A stretch of DNA of 64,000 nucleotides from JAHFUA01 sp963808725 (GTDB taxonomy: Bacteria > Acidobacteriota > Terriglobia > Terriglobales > Acidobacteriaceae). The notes below the pieces were generated by a model. It was not told the DNA's origin and did not search any database. It worked only from the letters and a program-made list of their open reading frames with translations. The DNA is taken from positions 2,410,952 through 2,474,951 of the forward strand of contig CAWEGO010000002.1 of NCBI GenBank assembly GCA_963808725.1, written 5' to 3'. This document shows positions 55,233 to 63,841 of the stretch, one piece after another. Within the stretch, counting starts at the first letter, position 1. The number at the start of each line of letters is the position of its first letter. A program made the translations under genes and the position numbers.

Positions 55233-57584
55233 TCACCCTCTGACCGATGCTTTCTCTTGTGTCCTCAGCGCCGGGCGCTGCTTTTCCTCGAAGATGTCAT
55301 AGACATAGTCATGCGCGGACAAGGCGGCCTTACTGAGCTTTCCGGTTTGCACGCCCTTGATGATTTCTTCGCGCGAGAGATCGAAGATCGCATCCATGAT
55401 TTGGGCGCGCTCCTGCGGGCTCGCCTGCCCCACGACGAACAGCACGCGGGCGCTGTGCTGTATGTAGTGGGGTGAGAGCAGTTGCCGTTTCAGCAGGTCC
55501 ATAATGAGCGGCGCTTTGGAGCGGTCGAAGCGGCCGGGGTCGTGGCGGCGGTCCAGCTCGGCGAAGAACTCCGAGGTCCATTCGTTGTGGTAGTCCCACA
55601 CCTTGTCGAACATCTCGCGAGTGAAGCGGGTTCCGGCTTTGACCGGTTCGGCATTGGTAGCCAGTTCGACTCCATCCTCGGTCAGCGCCGACCGTTTGAA
55701 GTAGCCGTCTTTGGTGATCGTGGCCTGGTGATGGGCCAGGGCCCACAGCCACGACACATTGATGCGGTAGGTCGCCAGGTCATTCATGAACCGCAGCTTG
55801 AGTTCGTAGTCGTCGATGGCGGCGGCGAAGTTGCCGTTGAGGATCTGGAAACCGTAATTCGCCGCCATATAGAAGGAGTGCTGAATGTGCTCGATGGTGA
55901 TGTCGCCCTTGGGCACACTGTAGATGTCGTCCCAGAGTTTTTGGGTGAAGATCTTCTCCGGAGCGTCGACCGAGTCCTTGGTGATGACCCAGGGCGTGAT
56001 TTTGCCTTGCGAGTTCAACAGGCCGCGAGATTGGAACAAGGCACGTTCCGTATCACTGAGGCCGCTGGCAACGGTAGGCACCGGCTTGCCTTTCACGTCC
56101 GTCGTCTCCAGCGGGACATTCAGTATCCCCTGGAGTTCGCTCACCTGGGCCCGCAAAGGCGCATTGCCGGCGGCCACGTAGGCCGTCTCCGGGCTGGCGA
56201 CCCAGCTTTGCCGATAGGCATCGTAGAGCCGTCCCTTCACCCTTCCAGCAAGGATGTCGTCCAAGGTCGGCTGCTGACCTGCCGGCAGGGACCCCTCGGG
56301 CACAAACATCAGGCCTAGCAGGCGCTCGCGCACCTTGTCGACCGCCATCGCGCGCAGCGCCAGCGGGTTGTACCGTGAGCGGCCATAAGGGTCGCTCGGT
56401 TGATAGATCATCACCGCTGCCATTCCACCGATGGGGGCGCCCTGGGTGAGTTCGCCGTTCTTCATACCGGCCATCAGCATCAGGAGCGCGTTGTAACGCT
56501 GATAAGCGATCATAGTGGGAACGGCCATGCCGACCGTCTGCGGATCGGGAAAGACACCCTTGGGATCGTCTTTCCACATCTCGATGATGCTTCCCGTGTA
56601 GTCCCAGCGGCCGACGTTCGTTCCTAGCAGCCGCCGCCGCAACACCCAGGCGATCGCCGCCAGGGAACGTCCCGCATTGCCCTCTTCATAGAGGACCTTG
56701 ATCTTAATGGTGCCCGCCGGGACGCCAATCATGCCTTCAAGCCGCGACAGCAGCTTTTCCAGAATCAGAGCTTCCTGAGGCGTCTGAATCTTCGGGATGT
56801 AGAAGTACACGCCGGTGCCGGCGCGCTTGAGCAAGTCGTAACCGATGAAGGTCCACAGAGTAGCGATGGCAATCAGTCCGGGGGCGGGTTCACCATCGAC
56901 GGTTATGTAATCAAAGCGCACGTGGTTGCCAGGAGGCCGGCAGAAGCGGGTCGGCCACCCCGACGGCGGCTTATTGATCTTGTACGTGCGTTTCTGTCCC
57001 TTCTTCACGACCTCATAGACGCGGTCGGTCCATTTGCCTTCGAGAATGTCTTTGGCGTTCTGCAGGGCGGCAAAAATCCCAATCGGCTGATTCGTGGGCG
57101 TGCCATCGGGTTGGAAATGCGGCGGGGAAGCGTCTTCCCAGTCCGGCATATTCACTGGCGCCGGGCTGTTCAACGCGTTGAAGGCCATGTCCAGCGGATG
57201 CCAAGGGCCGGTGAGCTCCAAGCCGGGATTGTCTATCGGGTGGGCGTCCTTGGGGATGGGCACTTCGTCATTGAGCCGCCAGCGCAGCTTACTCTCGCGG
57301 CCAAGAAAATTGTCGATCATGCCCTGAACAATCTGGCGAAACGTCCACGGCTGTCCGCTCACCGGATCCTCAAATGCCTCGTCCCACTTCGGCCAGGCAT
57401 ATTTCGTGCGCACCGGCGCCGGGGACTCGAGCAGTGTCCGGCGTGCGTTGAGAGCGCTGGCGATCTCCGGACCCAACTCCCGGGTGAGCGTTGTGATGGT
57501 CTTTTCGACGTTGACCTCGCGGCCGTTCACCTGCTTGGTCCCGAAGAGGTCGGGGAACTTCTGGAGAATATCCTCACGGATCAC
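55233..57584 (-). CDS. Large malate-synthase-like protein
   Basis: 783 residues starting at GTG (AGGAGG upstream). The middle resembles malate synthase: GVYFYIPKIQTPQEALILEK, GTIKIKVLYEEGNAG, LLGTNVGRWDYTGSIIEM (compare AGLNCGRWDYIFS) and QGAPIGGMAAVMIYQPSDP (compare AHAMGGMAAQIP). Malate synthase joins glyoxylate and acetyl-CoA in the glyoxylate shunt. The protein is about 250 residues longer than the A form and the sites diverge, so the substrate may differ. N- and C-terminal regions have no clear match. No isocitrate lyase gene is nearby. No signal peptide; cytosolic. Confidence 0.72.
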   Translation of the reverse strand: MIREDILQKFPDLFGTKQVNGREVNVEKTITTLTRELGPEIASALNARRTLLESPAPVRTKYAWPKWDEAFEDPVSGQPWTFRQIVQGMIDNFLGRESKLRWRLNDEVPIPKDAHPIDNPGLELTGPWHPLDMAFNALNSPAPVNMPDWEDASPPHFQPDGTPTNQPIGIFAALQNAKDILEGKWTDRVYEVVKKGQKRTYKINKPPSGWPTRFCRPPGNHVRFDYITVDGEPAPGLIAIATLWTFIGYDLLKRAGTGVYFYIPKIQTPQEALILEKLLSRLEGMIGVPAGTIKIKVLYEEGNAGRSLAAIAWVLRRRLLGTNVGRWDYTGSIIEMWKDDPKGVFPDPQTVGMAVPTMIAYQRYNALLMLMAGMKNGELTQGAPIGGMAAVMIYQPSDPYGRSRYNPLALRAMAVDKVRERLLGLMFVPEGSLPAGQQPTLDDILAGRVKGRLYDAYRQSWVASPETAYVAAGNAPLRAQVSELQGILNVPLETTDVKGKPVPTVASGLSDTERALFQSRGLLNSQGKITPWVITKDSVDAPEKIFTQKLWDDIYSVPKGDITIEHIQHSFYMAANYGFQILNGNFAAAIDDYELKLRFMNDLATYRINVSWLWALAHHQATITKDGYFKRSALTEDGVELATNAEPVKAGTRFTREMFDKVWDYHNEWTSEFFAELDRRHDPGRFDRSKAPLIMDLLKRQLLSPHYIQHSARVLFVVGQASPQERAQIMDAIFDLSREEIIKGVQTGKLSKAALSAHDYVYDIFEEKQRPALRTQEKASVRG

Positions 57585-57770
57585 GGCTGGTTCCTCCTGA
57601 ACTATGTCGTACAGCCGCGCTGAGCGGCGAAGACGAAACTGACAACTATTGACTATTGCTGGCGCAGCGTCAAGCCCTCAAGCTCCAAGTTTGGGAGGCA
57701 TCCGGATTGGGAGCGCGATTACCAAAGGCCGACAACGCTTCTGCCACTGATACGTCGGTGCGCTTCTTGT

Positions 57771-58362
57771 TTAGCGCTCGGTTTTGCCGATCCCGAGTTC
57801 GGCAGCGGCGGGGCGAAAGGCTTCCAGTTTCTTGAGCAGCGTTGGGACATCCGGCGCGTCGAGCACCAGCGCGCGGTTGGCCTCGCGGATGAATCCGTCG
57901 GCGACGGCGCGGCCAAGCAGCGCCAGTAACGCATCGTAGTAGCCGTTCACGTTGAGCAGCCCGCAGGGCTTCTGGTGGATGCCGAGCTGCGTCCAGGTGA
58001 CTGCCTCGAAGAACTCTTCAAAAGTTCCGTAGCCGCCGGGCAAGGCGATGAAGGCGTCGGCGAGATCGGCCATGAGCGTCTTGCGCTGGTGCATCGAGCG
58101 GACAACATGCAGCTTGGTCAGTCCGGTGTGCCCGATCTCTCGCGCCACCAGCGCTTCCGGGATGACGCCGATGGCTTCGCCGCCGGCCGCGAGCGCCGCG
58201 TCGGCGAGCACTCCCATCAATCCGACTTTGCCTCCGCCGAAGACGATGCCAAGACCGCGCTCCGCCAGCGTGCGTCCGAGTTCGCCGGCCAGCCGCAGCG
58301 TACGCCGGCCGCGAACCGACGCTCGATCCGCAGAAGACGCAAATGCGCGTGAGCGTGGACAT
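57771..58362 (-). CDS. LOG-family (TIGR00730) phosphoribohydrolase-like protein, one frameshift
   Basis: Rossmann-type protein of the LOG/lysine decarboxylase-like family; relatives release cytokinin-like bases from nucleotides. N-terminus MSTLTRICVFCGSSVGSRPA is in one frame; from about residue 24 the frame moves and the rest reads GVLADAALAAGGEAIGVIP, KTLMADLADAFIALPGGYGTFEE (the PGGxGT(x)xE signature). Removing one G at 58288-58290 gives YAAAAGELGRTLAERG, so a single-base insertion breaks an otherwise sound gene of about 196 residues. Probably a sequence error. Confidence 0.85.
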
Positions 58363-58421
58363 GGTGGTCAGGCTACACCACCAGCCTGTGTGCTGCCAGG
58401 GAAGCCGGTGAGGCGCCGGCG

Positions 58422-59627
58422 CTACGCCGCACTAGCGTCAAGCGCCTGGCTCAGATCGGCGAGGAGGTCGTCCACGTGTTCGATGCCAATCGACAATCGC
58501 ACCAGGCCGTCGGCGATGCCGAGAGCGCGGCGGCGGGCCGGAGCCACGTCGCGATGGGAGGCGGTGGCGGGATGCAGCGCACTGCTGAAGACATCTCCCA
58601 GGCTGGTGGAACGCACCACCAGCCGCAGCGCGTCCATGAAGCGGAACGCGCCCTCCTTAGTATTGTTGGCCAGCTCGATGGCTACCATGGCGCCGGCGTA
58701 ATGCGGGCGTAACGTCCGCTCGAGCTGGCGGCGGGCATCGCCGGTGGCCAGCGCGGGATAGTGGACGCGCGCGACGCGTCGATCCGCCGAGAGCTTGGTG
58801 GCGATGGTCTGGGCATTCGCGCACTGGCGCTCGACGCGCAGCGCCAGCGTCTTCAACCCGCGCATGATTTCATGGGCGTCGTAGGGACTCATGATGCCGC
58901 CGGCCAGCTTCATGATGCTGCGCAGCGCATTGTGCTGCGGTTCTTCACGCGCCACAACGATGCCGCCCATCACGTCGCCGTGTCCGCCCAGGTATTTGGT
59001 GGCGCTGTGCACCACCAGGTCGGCGCCAAGATCGAACGGGCGGCAGAGATAGGGAGTTGCAAAAGTATTGTCCACGATCAGCTTGGCACCAACGGCGTGA
59101 GCGATCTCCGCGCAACGCGCCAAGTCGCAAATCTTCAGCAGCGGATTGGAGATGGTCTCGGCGATCATGATGCGAGGCTTGGCTTGGCGTGCTTTCTGTT
59201 CAAGCACGTCCAGGTCGGAATAATCCACCATAATGGTGCTGACGCCGAGGGATGCGAAAACGGTGTTGAGAAGCCCAATGGTGGCGCCGTAGAGGTCCTG
59301 GGAGGCGAGCACGGTGACGCCGGGCGCGATGTCGCACGCCAGCAAAGCGGCATGCAGCGCGGCCATCCCGGAGCCGAACGCGCTGGCGGCGAAGCCCCCT
59401 TCGAGCGCGTGCACCGCGTTCTCGAGCGCGGTGACCGTTGGGTTGGCATAGCGGCTGTAGACGTAGCCGGGCATTTCTCCGCCGAAGACTTTGTCCACCT
59501 CCGCCATGGAACCATAGGTGTAGGTGACGGAGGCATAGATTGGAGTGGCGACGGGAACCGCCGCCGGTACTTGGCGCTCACCCGAGTGGACCAGCTGCGT
59601 GGCGATGTCGAGTTGCTTACCGTCCAT
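58422..59627 (-). CDS. Cystathionine gamma-synthase/lyase-type transsulfuration enzyme
   Basis: 401 residues. PLP enzyme of the Cys/Met metabolism family. YVYSRYANPTVTALENA near residue 55, FGSGMAALHAAL near residue 87, ETISNPLLKICDL, and the PLP Lys in LVVHSATKYLGGHGDVMGG near residue 205. GGAGGT lies 9 bases before the ATG. The exact reaction (gamma-synthase, gamma-lyase, or homocysteine synthase) cannot be told from these motifs. A promoter lies just upstream at 59726-59754. Confidence 0.9.
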   Translation of the reverse strand: MDGKQLDIATQLVHSGERQVPAAVPVATPIYASVTYTYGSMAEVDKVFGGEMPGYVYSRYANPTVTALENAVHALEGGFAASAFGSGMAALHAALLACDIAPGVTVLASQDLYGATIGLLNTVFASLGVSTIMVDYSDLDVLEQKARQAKPRIMIAETISNPLLKICDLARCAEIAHAVGAKLIVDNTFATPYLCRPFDLGADLVVHSATKYLGGHGDVMGGIVVAREEPQHNALRSIMKLAGGIMSPYDAHEIMRGLKTLALRVERQCANAQTIATKLSADRRVARVHYPALATGDARRQLERTLRPHYAGAMVAIELANNTKEGAFRFMDALRLVVRSTSLGDVFSSALHPATASHRDVAPARRRALGIADGLVRLSIGIEHVDDLLADLSQALDASAA

Positions 59628-59911
59628 GGTTCGGACCTCCAGACGCGCCGTCGCGCGAAAAGTTGAGCCGCTTTGCGGGCGTCTGAGCCCGCAGGCGAAA
59701 TCCCGAGCGCAGCGAGGGGGAAGCCAGCCTATCGGGCGCCTCGTTGCGGGTCAAGCGAGGCTTTACAAAACTTTACCTTCCACCGCACAACATCGATGCC
59801 GACATGTGCGTTCCAACTAATAAGCGACGCGTCCGAGATCCGGGGGGCACTGCGGGCAAAGACACTCCGCGGGTTTGCCGGGCGCGTCGTCTTTGAAAAG
59901 AGGGAGAGACG
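59628..59911. other. Divergent control region of the transsulfuration and LTxxQ genes
   Basis: About 285 bases. Contains a minus-strand promoter (59726-59754) and a hairpin GCGGGC-GTCTGA-GCCCGC (59675-59692). I looked for a SAM-type riboswitch and did not find one. The right half up to 59911 is featureless. Confidence 0.5.
59726..59754 (-). promoter_or_regulatory. Promoter of the transsulfuration gene
   Basis: On the minus strand: TTGACC at 59754-59749, 17 bases, TAGGCT at 59731-59726. Leader of about 90 bases contains the hairpin noted at 59675. Confidence 0.5.
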
Positions 59912-60346
59912 ATGAAGAAAAATGCAATTCGACTTCTGATCGTAGCCTTTGCGTTCGCGGCATTGACGCTGCCGGCACTGGCCCAGGGCGCCCCAGCCGG
60001 CGCCGCGGGAGAAGGCCAAGGCCCGCATCACGGGATGCCCAGCCTAGACGAACGCGTACAGCACATGACCAAGATGCTCAACCTCAGCGACGATCAGCAG
60101 ACCAAGGTCAGATCCATCCTGCAGGATGAGCACAGCCAGATGGTGGCGGCGAGGCAGGATACGTCGATGTCGCAGGAGGATCAACGCGCCAAATTCCAGC
60201 AGATCCGCCAGGCGTCGAACTCGAAGATCCGCGACATGCTGAACGACGAGCAGAAGGCCAAGTTCGACCAGATCCAGGCTGAGCGCAAGGGGCACATGGG
60301 CAAGCACGCCGGCCAGGGTGAGACGGGCTCCCCGGACAAGCAGTGA
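59912..60346 (+). CDS. LTxxQ/Spy-like periplasmic protein (first copy)
   Basis: 144 residues. Signal peptide 1-25 (LLIVAFAFAALTLPALAQG). LTxxQ-type motif: MTKMLNLSDDQQTKVRSIL and DMLNDEQKAKFDQIQ, as in Spy/CpxP relatives that bind unfolded proteins in the periplasm. A GGGAGAG ribosome site lies 7 bases before ATG 59912. A second, longer member lies at 61232-61807, on the other side of tRNA-Leu. Confidence 0.78.
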   Translation: MKKNAIRLLIVAFAFAALTLPALAQGAPAGAAGEGQGPHHGMPSLDERVQHMTKMLNLSDDQQTKVRSILQDEHSQMVAARQDTSMSQEDQRAKFQQIRQASNSKIRDMLNDEQKAKFDQIQAERKGHMGKHAGQGETGSPDKQ

Positions 60347-60836
60347 TCCTGACGTAGAGACCTGGTTTTGCTACGTCTGAGTTCTCAACCGAAATGCAAA
60401 TGTAGAGACGCAGGCTTGCTGCGTCTCTGCAAGTATCCGCCTCAATACTGACTCCAGCCAACCGCGCGCGCAGGGGGCAATCGTTTCGACACGATCACGA
60501 CCCGTGTGTCTGCACAACTGTCTGCACAGACAGAAAATTTAATCTTGAAACGTAAAATTTGGCGTGCTCTACTTACTGTGTACCAGACGGGCGCGAAGGC
60601 TGAGCGGAGAGTGGCGCGTTCCTTTGCCGGGTTTGACGCCACCGAACAGCACCGGAATCTAATCCGGAAGTGCTTTCTTTCCTTGCAGTTTCCAGCAAAG
60701 CGCCCCCAAGAGCAGCATCAACGAGACATTGGTTGAGCTGGTTCGTACGGAGTGACTCGTGCCACGTGCCAGCTCGAAGTCCCGGTGATCGTCCATATTC
60801 CGTATAGGAATGTTCAGCGAGGACCCGTTCGAGACC
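60347..60836. other. Gene-poor region between the LTxxQ gene and tRNA-Leu
   Basis: Two palindromes of the GTAGAGACG family lie at 60355-60383 (partial) and 60402-60430. TGCACAACTGTCTGCACAGACAG at about 60512-60534 is a direct/inverted CTGCACA repeat. A 76-codon frame (60506-60736) has no similarity I recognise. No integrase or attachment core was identified. Confidence 0.5.
60402..60430. repeat. Palindrome (GTAGAGACGCAG family)
   Basis: GTAGAGACGCAG, CTTG loop side, CTGCGTCTCTGC. Third copy of the family; compare 8946-8972 and 16587-16614. Confidence 0.7.
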
Positions 60837-60923
60837 TGGTGCCGGGAGGGGGAATCGAACCCCCAAGGGCCGAAGCCCGGCGGATTTTGAGTCCGCTGCG
60901 TCTGCCAGTTCCGCCATCCCGGC
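60837..60923 (-). tRNA. tRNA-Leu (anticodon CAA)
   Basis: Minus strand runs GCCGGGATGGCGGAACTGGC at the 5' end; anticodon stem GCGGA/TCCGC with loop CTCAAAA, so anticodon CAA (Leu, codon TTG). A long variable arm (GGGCTTCGGCCC-like), T-arm GGGGGTTCGATTCCCCC and 3' TCCCGGCA with encoded CCA (60837-60839). Class II tRNA, complete. Confidence 0.97.
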
Positions 60924-61231
60924 TCGTGGTAGATAACCAACTACCGCAAAGCAACTTTACTGCCGACTAGGGGTGATTGGCTCCGCCTGCTCCAAAACAT
61001 TGATGCCAGTTTTGGTGTCAGTTGCTCCGATCTGTGCAGCCCCAGTATCGCATAGCTACTGCACGGCATCCAACTGGCGCTGAGGCGCAAGTGCAAATAC
61101 CGCAGGTGACTTGGATCGTCTTCGCATTGACACAACTTTTACGTTGGCTTGATGAATCTTTACTTTTACGCCGAAACAACTCCTCTGGCTTTTGGGTTTT
61201 TAGGAATAGATGCAACAGGAGGGATCGACCA
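60924..61231. other. Gene-free spacer upstream of the second LTxxQ gene
   Basis: About 308 bases between the divergent tRNA and LTxxQ genes, so both promoters should be here. I see only weak boxes (TTGACA at about 61128, followed by AT-rich DNA) and no known RNA. Confidence 0.45.
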
Positions 61232-61807
61232 ATGAAACGTTCAAAACTCTTCATAGTGATTGCCAGCGCCGTGCTGTGTGCCAGCTTGGCCTTTGCCCAA
61301 AACACGCCTTCGGCTCCGGCGGCGAGCACGTCAACAACACGGTCCGGAAGGTTTAACCTGGCCCTTACGCAGGAGCAGAAAACCCAACTGCATAACCTGC
61401 GCACGTCGATGCGAGATCAGATCGCGATTATCCGCCACGATCCGACCTTAAGCGAAGCACAGCGGCAGCAGCAGATTCAGCAGCTTCGTCAAACCACACG
61501 CGCCCAGATCAAGGCCGTATTCACTCCGGAACAGCAGCAGCAGCTCGCGCAGATGAAGGCCGCCCGTCAGGCAAAACTCGGTCTGACTGAGGCGCAGCGG
61601 AGCCAGCTTAAGGGCCTGTTCTCTGGGGCAAGGCAGCAGCGTGAGGCGGTACTCAACAATGCGTCATTGAGCAACGCACAGAAACAGACGCAGCTTCAGC
61701 AGATTCGTCAAAACACGCAGACACAACTCAGTTCGATCCTCACCCCCGACCAGTTGCAGAAGATGCATCACATGCGGCACGGTTGGGGCTGGCACGGCAA
61801 TTCGTAA
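61232..61807 (+). CDS. LTxxQ/Spy-like periplasmic protein (second copy)
   Basis: 191 residues from ATG 61232, with AGGAGGGA 8 bases upstream; the frame is open upstream without meaning. Signal peptide 1-22 (ending SLAFAQN). Repeated LTQEQKTQLHNLR, FTPEQQQQLAQMK, LTEAQRSQLKGLF, LTPDQLQKMHHM: four LTxxQ-type helices, Gln-rich, ending MRHGWGWHGNS. Likely a periplasmic chaperone-type protein of the Spy/CpxP group. Larger relative of the gene at 59912-60346. Confidence 0.78.
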   Translation: MKRSKLFIVIASAVLCASLAFAQNTPSAPAASTSTTRSGRFNLALTQEQKTQLHNLRTSMRDQIAIIRHDPTLSEAQRQQQIQQLRQTTRAQIKAVFTPEQQQQLAQMKAARQAKLGLTEAQRSQLKGLFSGARQQREAVLNNASLSNAQKQTQLQQIRQNTQTQLSSILTPDQLQKMHHMRHGWGWHGNS

Positions 61808-61880
61808 GCGACCGGCGGGGCACGTCTCAATCGACGACGGGTCGTTTCGGCCTGCTGGCCAGCGACCCAACGCCGAATTC

Positions 61881-62108
61881 CTAGTGTTCCTGGTACTCGA
61901 ACTCCCGGTACAGGGTGTACACCAGATGGACGGGGGCTCCGCCTACCCTTTCCTCAAAGCCGGTATCGACGATCTGGATGCGGCCGTGATGCTTTTCCGC
62001 CAGGTGCTCGGCTTCTTCTTTGGTGTCGGCATCGCCGCGAAAATCGCGCCAGCCTCCGGCGGCGTCGGCAGGATCGAATGCGAATACCAGAAAGCGTTTC
62101 AGCGCCAT
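61881..62108 (-). CDS. Small hypothetical protein
   Basis: 75 residues (MALKRFLVFAFDPADAAGGW ...), acidic-to-neutral, no signal peptide; GGWRDFRGDADTKEEAEHLAE followed by beta-like VHLVYTLYREFEYQEH. The layout (strand, helix with EEA, strand) is that of a small ferredoxin-fold domain, but no family was recognised. Downstream of the LTxxQ gene, converging with it. Confidence 0.5.
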   Translation of the reverse strand: MALKRFLVFAFDPADAAGGWRDFRGDADTKEEAEHLAEKHHGRIQIVDTGFEERVGGAPVHLVYTLYREFEYQEH

Positions 62109-62244
62109 AAATCCCTCGTAATGGTGCGAACCTGCAGCAGGGGATTGTACCAGACTACCGAGCGCCGTCGGGCCACCGCTTGCCCAATGTTCCGCCGCGG
62201 CGATAGCATGGCTGCTTTGACCTACCCTGACAGGGGAGACAGAG

Positions 62245-62955
62245 ATGGCCGACTACCGCAGGCTGGAACGTCAAATCACCGAAGCTCTCGGGCTGAATCG
62301 CCGGCCAGTCGCCGTGACCTTTGCTCGCAGCGCACCCCCAGGAGTGCGCAAGTTTAGCGGCGCTCAACCCGCAGGCTGCAGTTTCTGGCGACTGGCGGGG
62401 CTTGGCGAGGTCTTCTACACCGAGCCCGGCGATCATTACAACTGCGCGATCGGGTGCTTCACCCACAGCATCGCGCTGCCTGCCGAACGCGCATCCGAGA
62501 TTGACCGGACGCTGGCCTTCATGACGCAACTCGGTTACATCAAGCCCGAAGATCTCGCCCATATCGCACAGTTGCGCGAGACGCCGCGGTTCGTCGTCTA
62601 CGCGCCGCTCGGCGAAACCCCAATTGCGCCTGACGTGGTCCTGTTTGCGGGTAGGCCATCGACGATCATGCTCTTGAACGAGGCGGCGCTGCGCGCGGGA
62701 CTCGGGACGCAGTCCGCGACTCTCGGCCGCCCGACTTGCATGGCGCTTCCCGCTGCGCTCGCTCGTGGCGTGGCGCTCAGCGCGGGTTGCGTGGGCAACC
62801 GCATCTACACCGAAATCGGCGATGACGAGTTGTACGTCGCGGTGCGTGGCGCCGATGTTGAACGCGTGGCCGGGGAAGCCGAAACTATCGCAAACGCCAA
62901 CGCGCGGCTGGCCGACTACCATCGCGCGCGGCGGCAGGAGCTTTGCAAAGAATAA
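62245..62955 (+). CDS. DUF169 family protein
   Basis: 236 residues. Start MADYRRLERQITEALGLNR; then RPVAVTFARS, GCSFWRLAGLGEVFYT near residue 44, and NCAIGCFTHSIAL near residue 68, all with the Cys and aromatic residues that mark DUF169. Further Cys in PTCMALPAAL and AGCVGNRIY suggest a metal or cofactor site. Cytosolic. Function of the family is unknown. Stands alone. Confidence 0.85.
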   Translation: MADYRRLERQITEALGLNRRPVAVTFARSAPPGVRKFSGAQPAGCSFWRLAGLGEVFYTEPGDHYNCAIGCFTHSIALPAERASEIDRTLAFMTQLGYIKPEDLAHIAQLRETPRFVVYAPLGETPIAPDVVLFAGRPSTIMLLNEAALRAGLGTQSATLGRPTCMALPAALARGVALSAGCVGNRIYTEIGDDELYVAVRGADVERVAGEAETIANANARLADYHRARRQELCKE

Positions 62956-63121
62956 ATTGACGATGTAGCCAATCTGATTTTCTCGCCGGGCAGCCGGCGA
63001 GATGGTTTTGGACTGCATACCCCAACCTCCGCATCCAATTGAAAACAGGGGACCAACAATCGGATTGTGCGGACTGGCGGCAATGGGGTTGTGCACCCCA
63101 TCTGCAGCATCTTGTGGGCAG

Positions 63122-63149
63122 GTTACCTTGACGTTACCTTAGTTATATT
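63122..63149 (+). promoter_or_regulatory. Direct-repeat promoter of a candidate small RNA
   Basis: GTTACCTT at 63122-63129 and 63133-63140, period 11, then TATATT at 63144-63149. Direct repeats one helical turn apart overlapping the -35 position are the usual layout of an OmpR/PhoB-type activator site. Confidence 0.45.
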
Positions 63150-63254
63150 TACAGGTGACAGCCTCCAGTCCTAGACTTCGGCCCGTAGTTAGGCAGTTCT
63201 GGGGGAGGGCTGCCGTGGGCGTCCTGAATGAAAGTTCAGGGCGCTTTTATTTTG
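63150..63254 (+). ncRNA. Candidate small RNA before trxA
   Basis: Short transcript expected between the direct-repeat promoter and a terminator. Hairpin GGCAG...CTGCC at 63192-63214; terminator GCGTCCTGAA-TGAAAG-TTCAGGGCGC at 63219-63244, then TTTTATTTT. The only frame across it (GTG 63155) would be read through the terminator hairpin and shows no homology. No known RNA family matched by eye. Confidence 0.4.
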
Positions 63255-63287
63255 CAATCAGCATTCAGCAGTCAGCACTCAGCAAGA
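63254..63287. repeat. Stuttering repeat (CAGCACTCAGC type)
   Basis: GCAATCAGCATTCAGCAGTC then AGCACTCAGCAAG, directly behind the candidate RNA terminator. Same type as 30425-30475 and 39732-39765. Confidence 0.6.
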
Positions 63288-63416
63288 CGAGCGGGGGAAG
63301 ACGTGTGCGCGATTGCTCTCTTTGCGACTTCTCCAACCCTTGTGCATCAAACGAGAGGTGATACGATATAGCGCAGTTCAGAACTACGCGATTCGCACTG
63401 ATATTGTGGAGGAGAG

Positions 63417-63752
63417 ATGGCAGGGAACGGGATTGTGGAATTCACCGACGAGAGCTTCGACCGCGACGTGCTCAAATCGGAACAGCCGGTGATGGTGGAT
63501 TTTTGGGCCGCATGGTGCGGTCCGTGCAAGGCGCTGGCGCCCATCGTTGAGGAAGTGGCCAGCGCATATAACGGTAAGATCAAGGTAGGCAAGATGGACG
63601 TGGACAAGAACGTGGCCACGCCGCAGCGCTACGGCGTTCGCGGCATTCCCACCCTGCTGATCTTCAAGGGCGGCAAGGTGCAGGAGCAGATCGTCGGCTA
63701 CGTGCCCAAAGAGACGATCCAGAAAGCGCTGGACAAGCACATTTCCGGCTGA
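63417..63752 (+). CDS. trxA: Thioredoxin
   Basis: 111 residues, usual length. Active site FWAAWCGPCKAL near residue 32 with both Cys, cis-Pro in GIPTLLIFKGG near residue 76, and SFDRDVLKSEQPVMVDF at the start. Reduces disulfides in cytosolic proteins. GGAGGAGAG lies directly before the ATG (63417). A terminator (63771-63795) follows. No thioredoxin reductase gene nearby. Confidence 0.97.
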   Translation: MAGNGIVEFTDESFDRDVLKSEQPVMVDFWAAWCGPCKALAPIVEEVASAYNGKIKVGKMDVDKNVATPQRYGVRGIPTLLIFKGGKVQEQIVGYVPKETIQKALDKHISG

Positions 63753-63770
63753 GCGCGCATATTTCTCTGA

Positions 63771-63800
63771 AGCCCGGTGAAAAGCCGGGCTTTTTGTTTT
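63771..63800 (+). terminator. Rho-independent terminator of trxA
   Basis: AGCCCGG-TGAAAAG-CCGGGCT, then TTTTTGTTTT. Confidence 0.9.
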
Positions 63801-63841
63801 CCCCCGGAACTTCCGACAGAATCTAACCTCCGGAGGGTAGA

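Larger units (their letters stand above)
62956..63416. other. Region between the DUF169 gene and trxA
   Basis: About 460 bases. It contains a candidate small RNA (63150-63254) with its own promoter and terminator, and a CAGCACTCAGC repeat at 63254-63287, listed separately. A TACGATATAG stretch near 63361 may be the trxA promoter. Confidence 0.5.

Noticed and set aside
59628..59800. SAM riboswitch before the transsulfuration gene
   Set aside because: Looked for SAM-I, SAM-II and SAH core phrases on the minus strand; none found. Only a plain hairpin is visible.
60506..60736. 76-codon plus-strand frame as a gene
   Set aside because: No ribosome site, no family match, overlaps low-complexity DNA with CTGCACA repeats.
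60347..61231. Integrated element or attachment site at tRNA-Leu
   Set aside because: No integrase, no repeated tRNA 3' end in the flanking bases I could see; the small frames there have no homology.
63155..63361. 68-codon frame before trxA
   Set aside because: It would be translated through a strong terminator hairpin and a repeat; read as a small RNA region instead.
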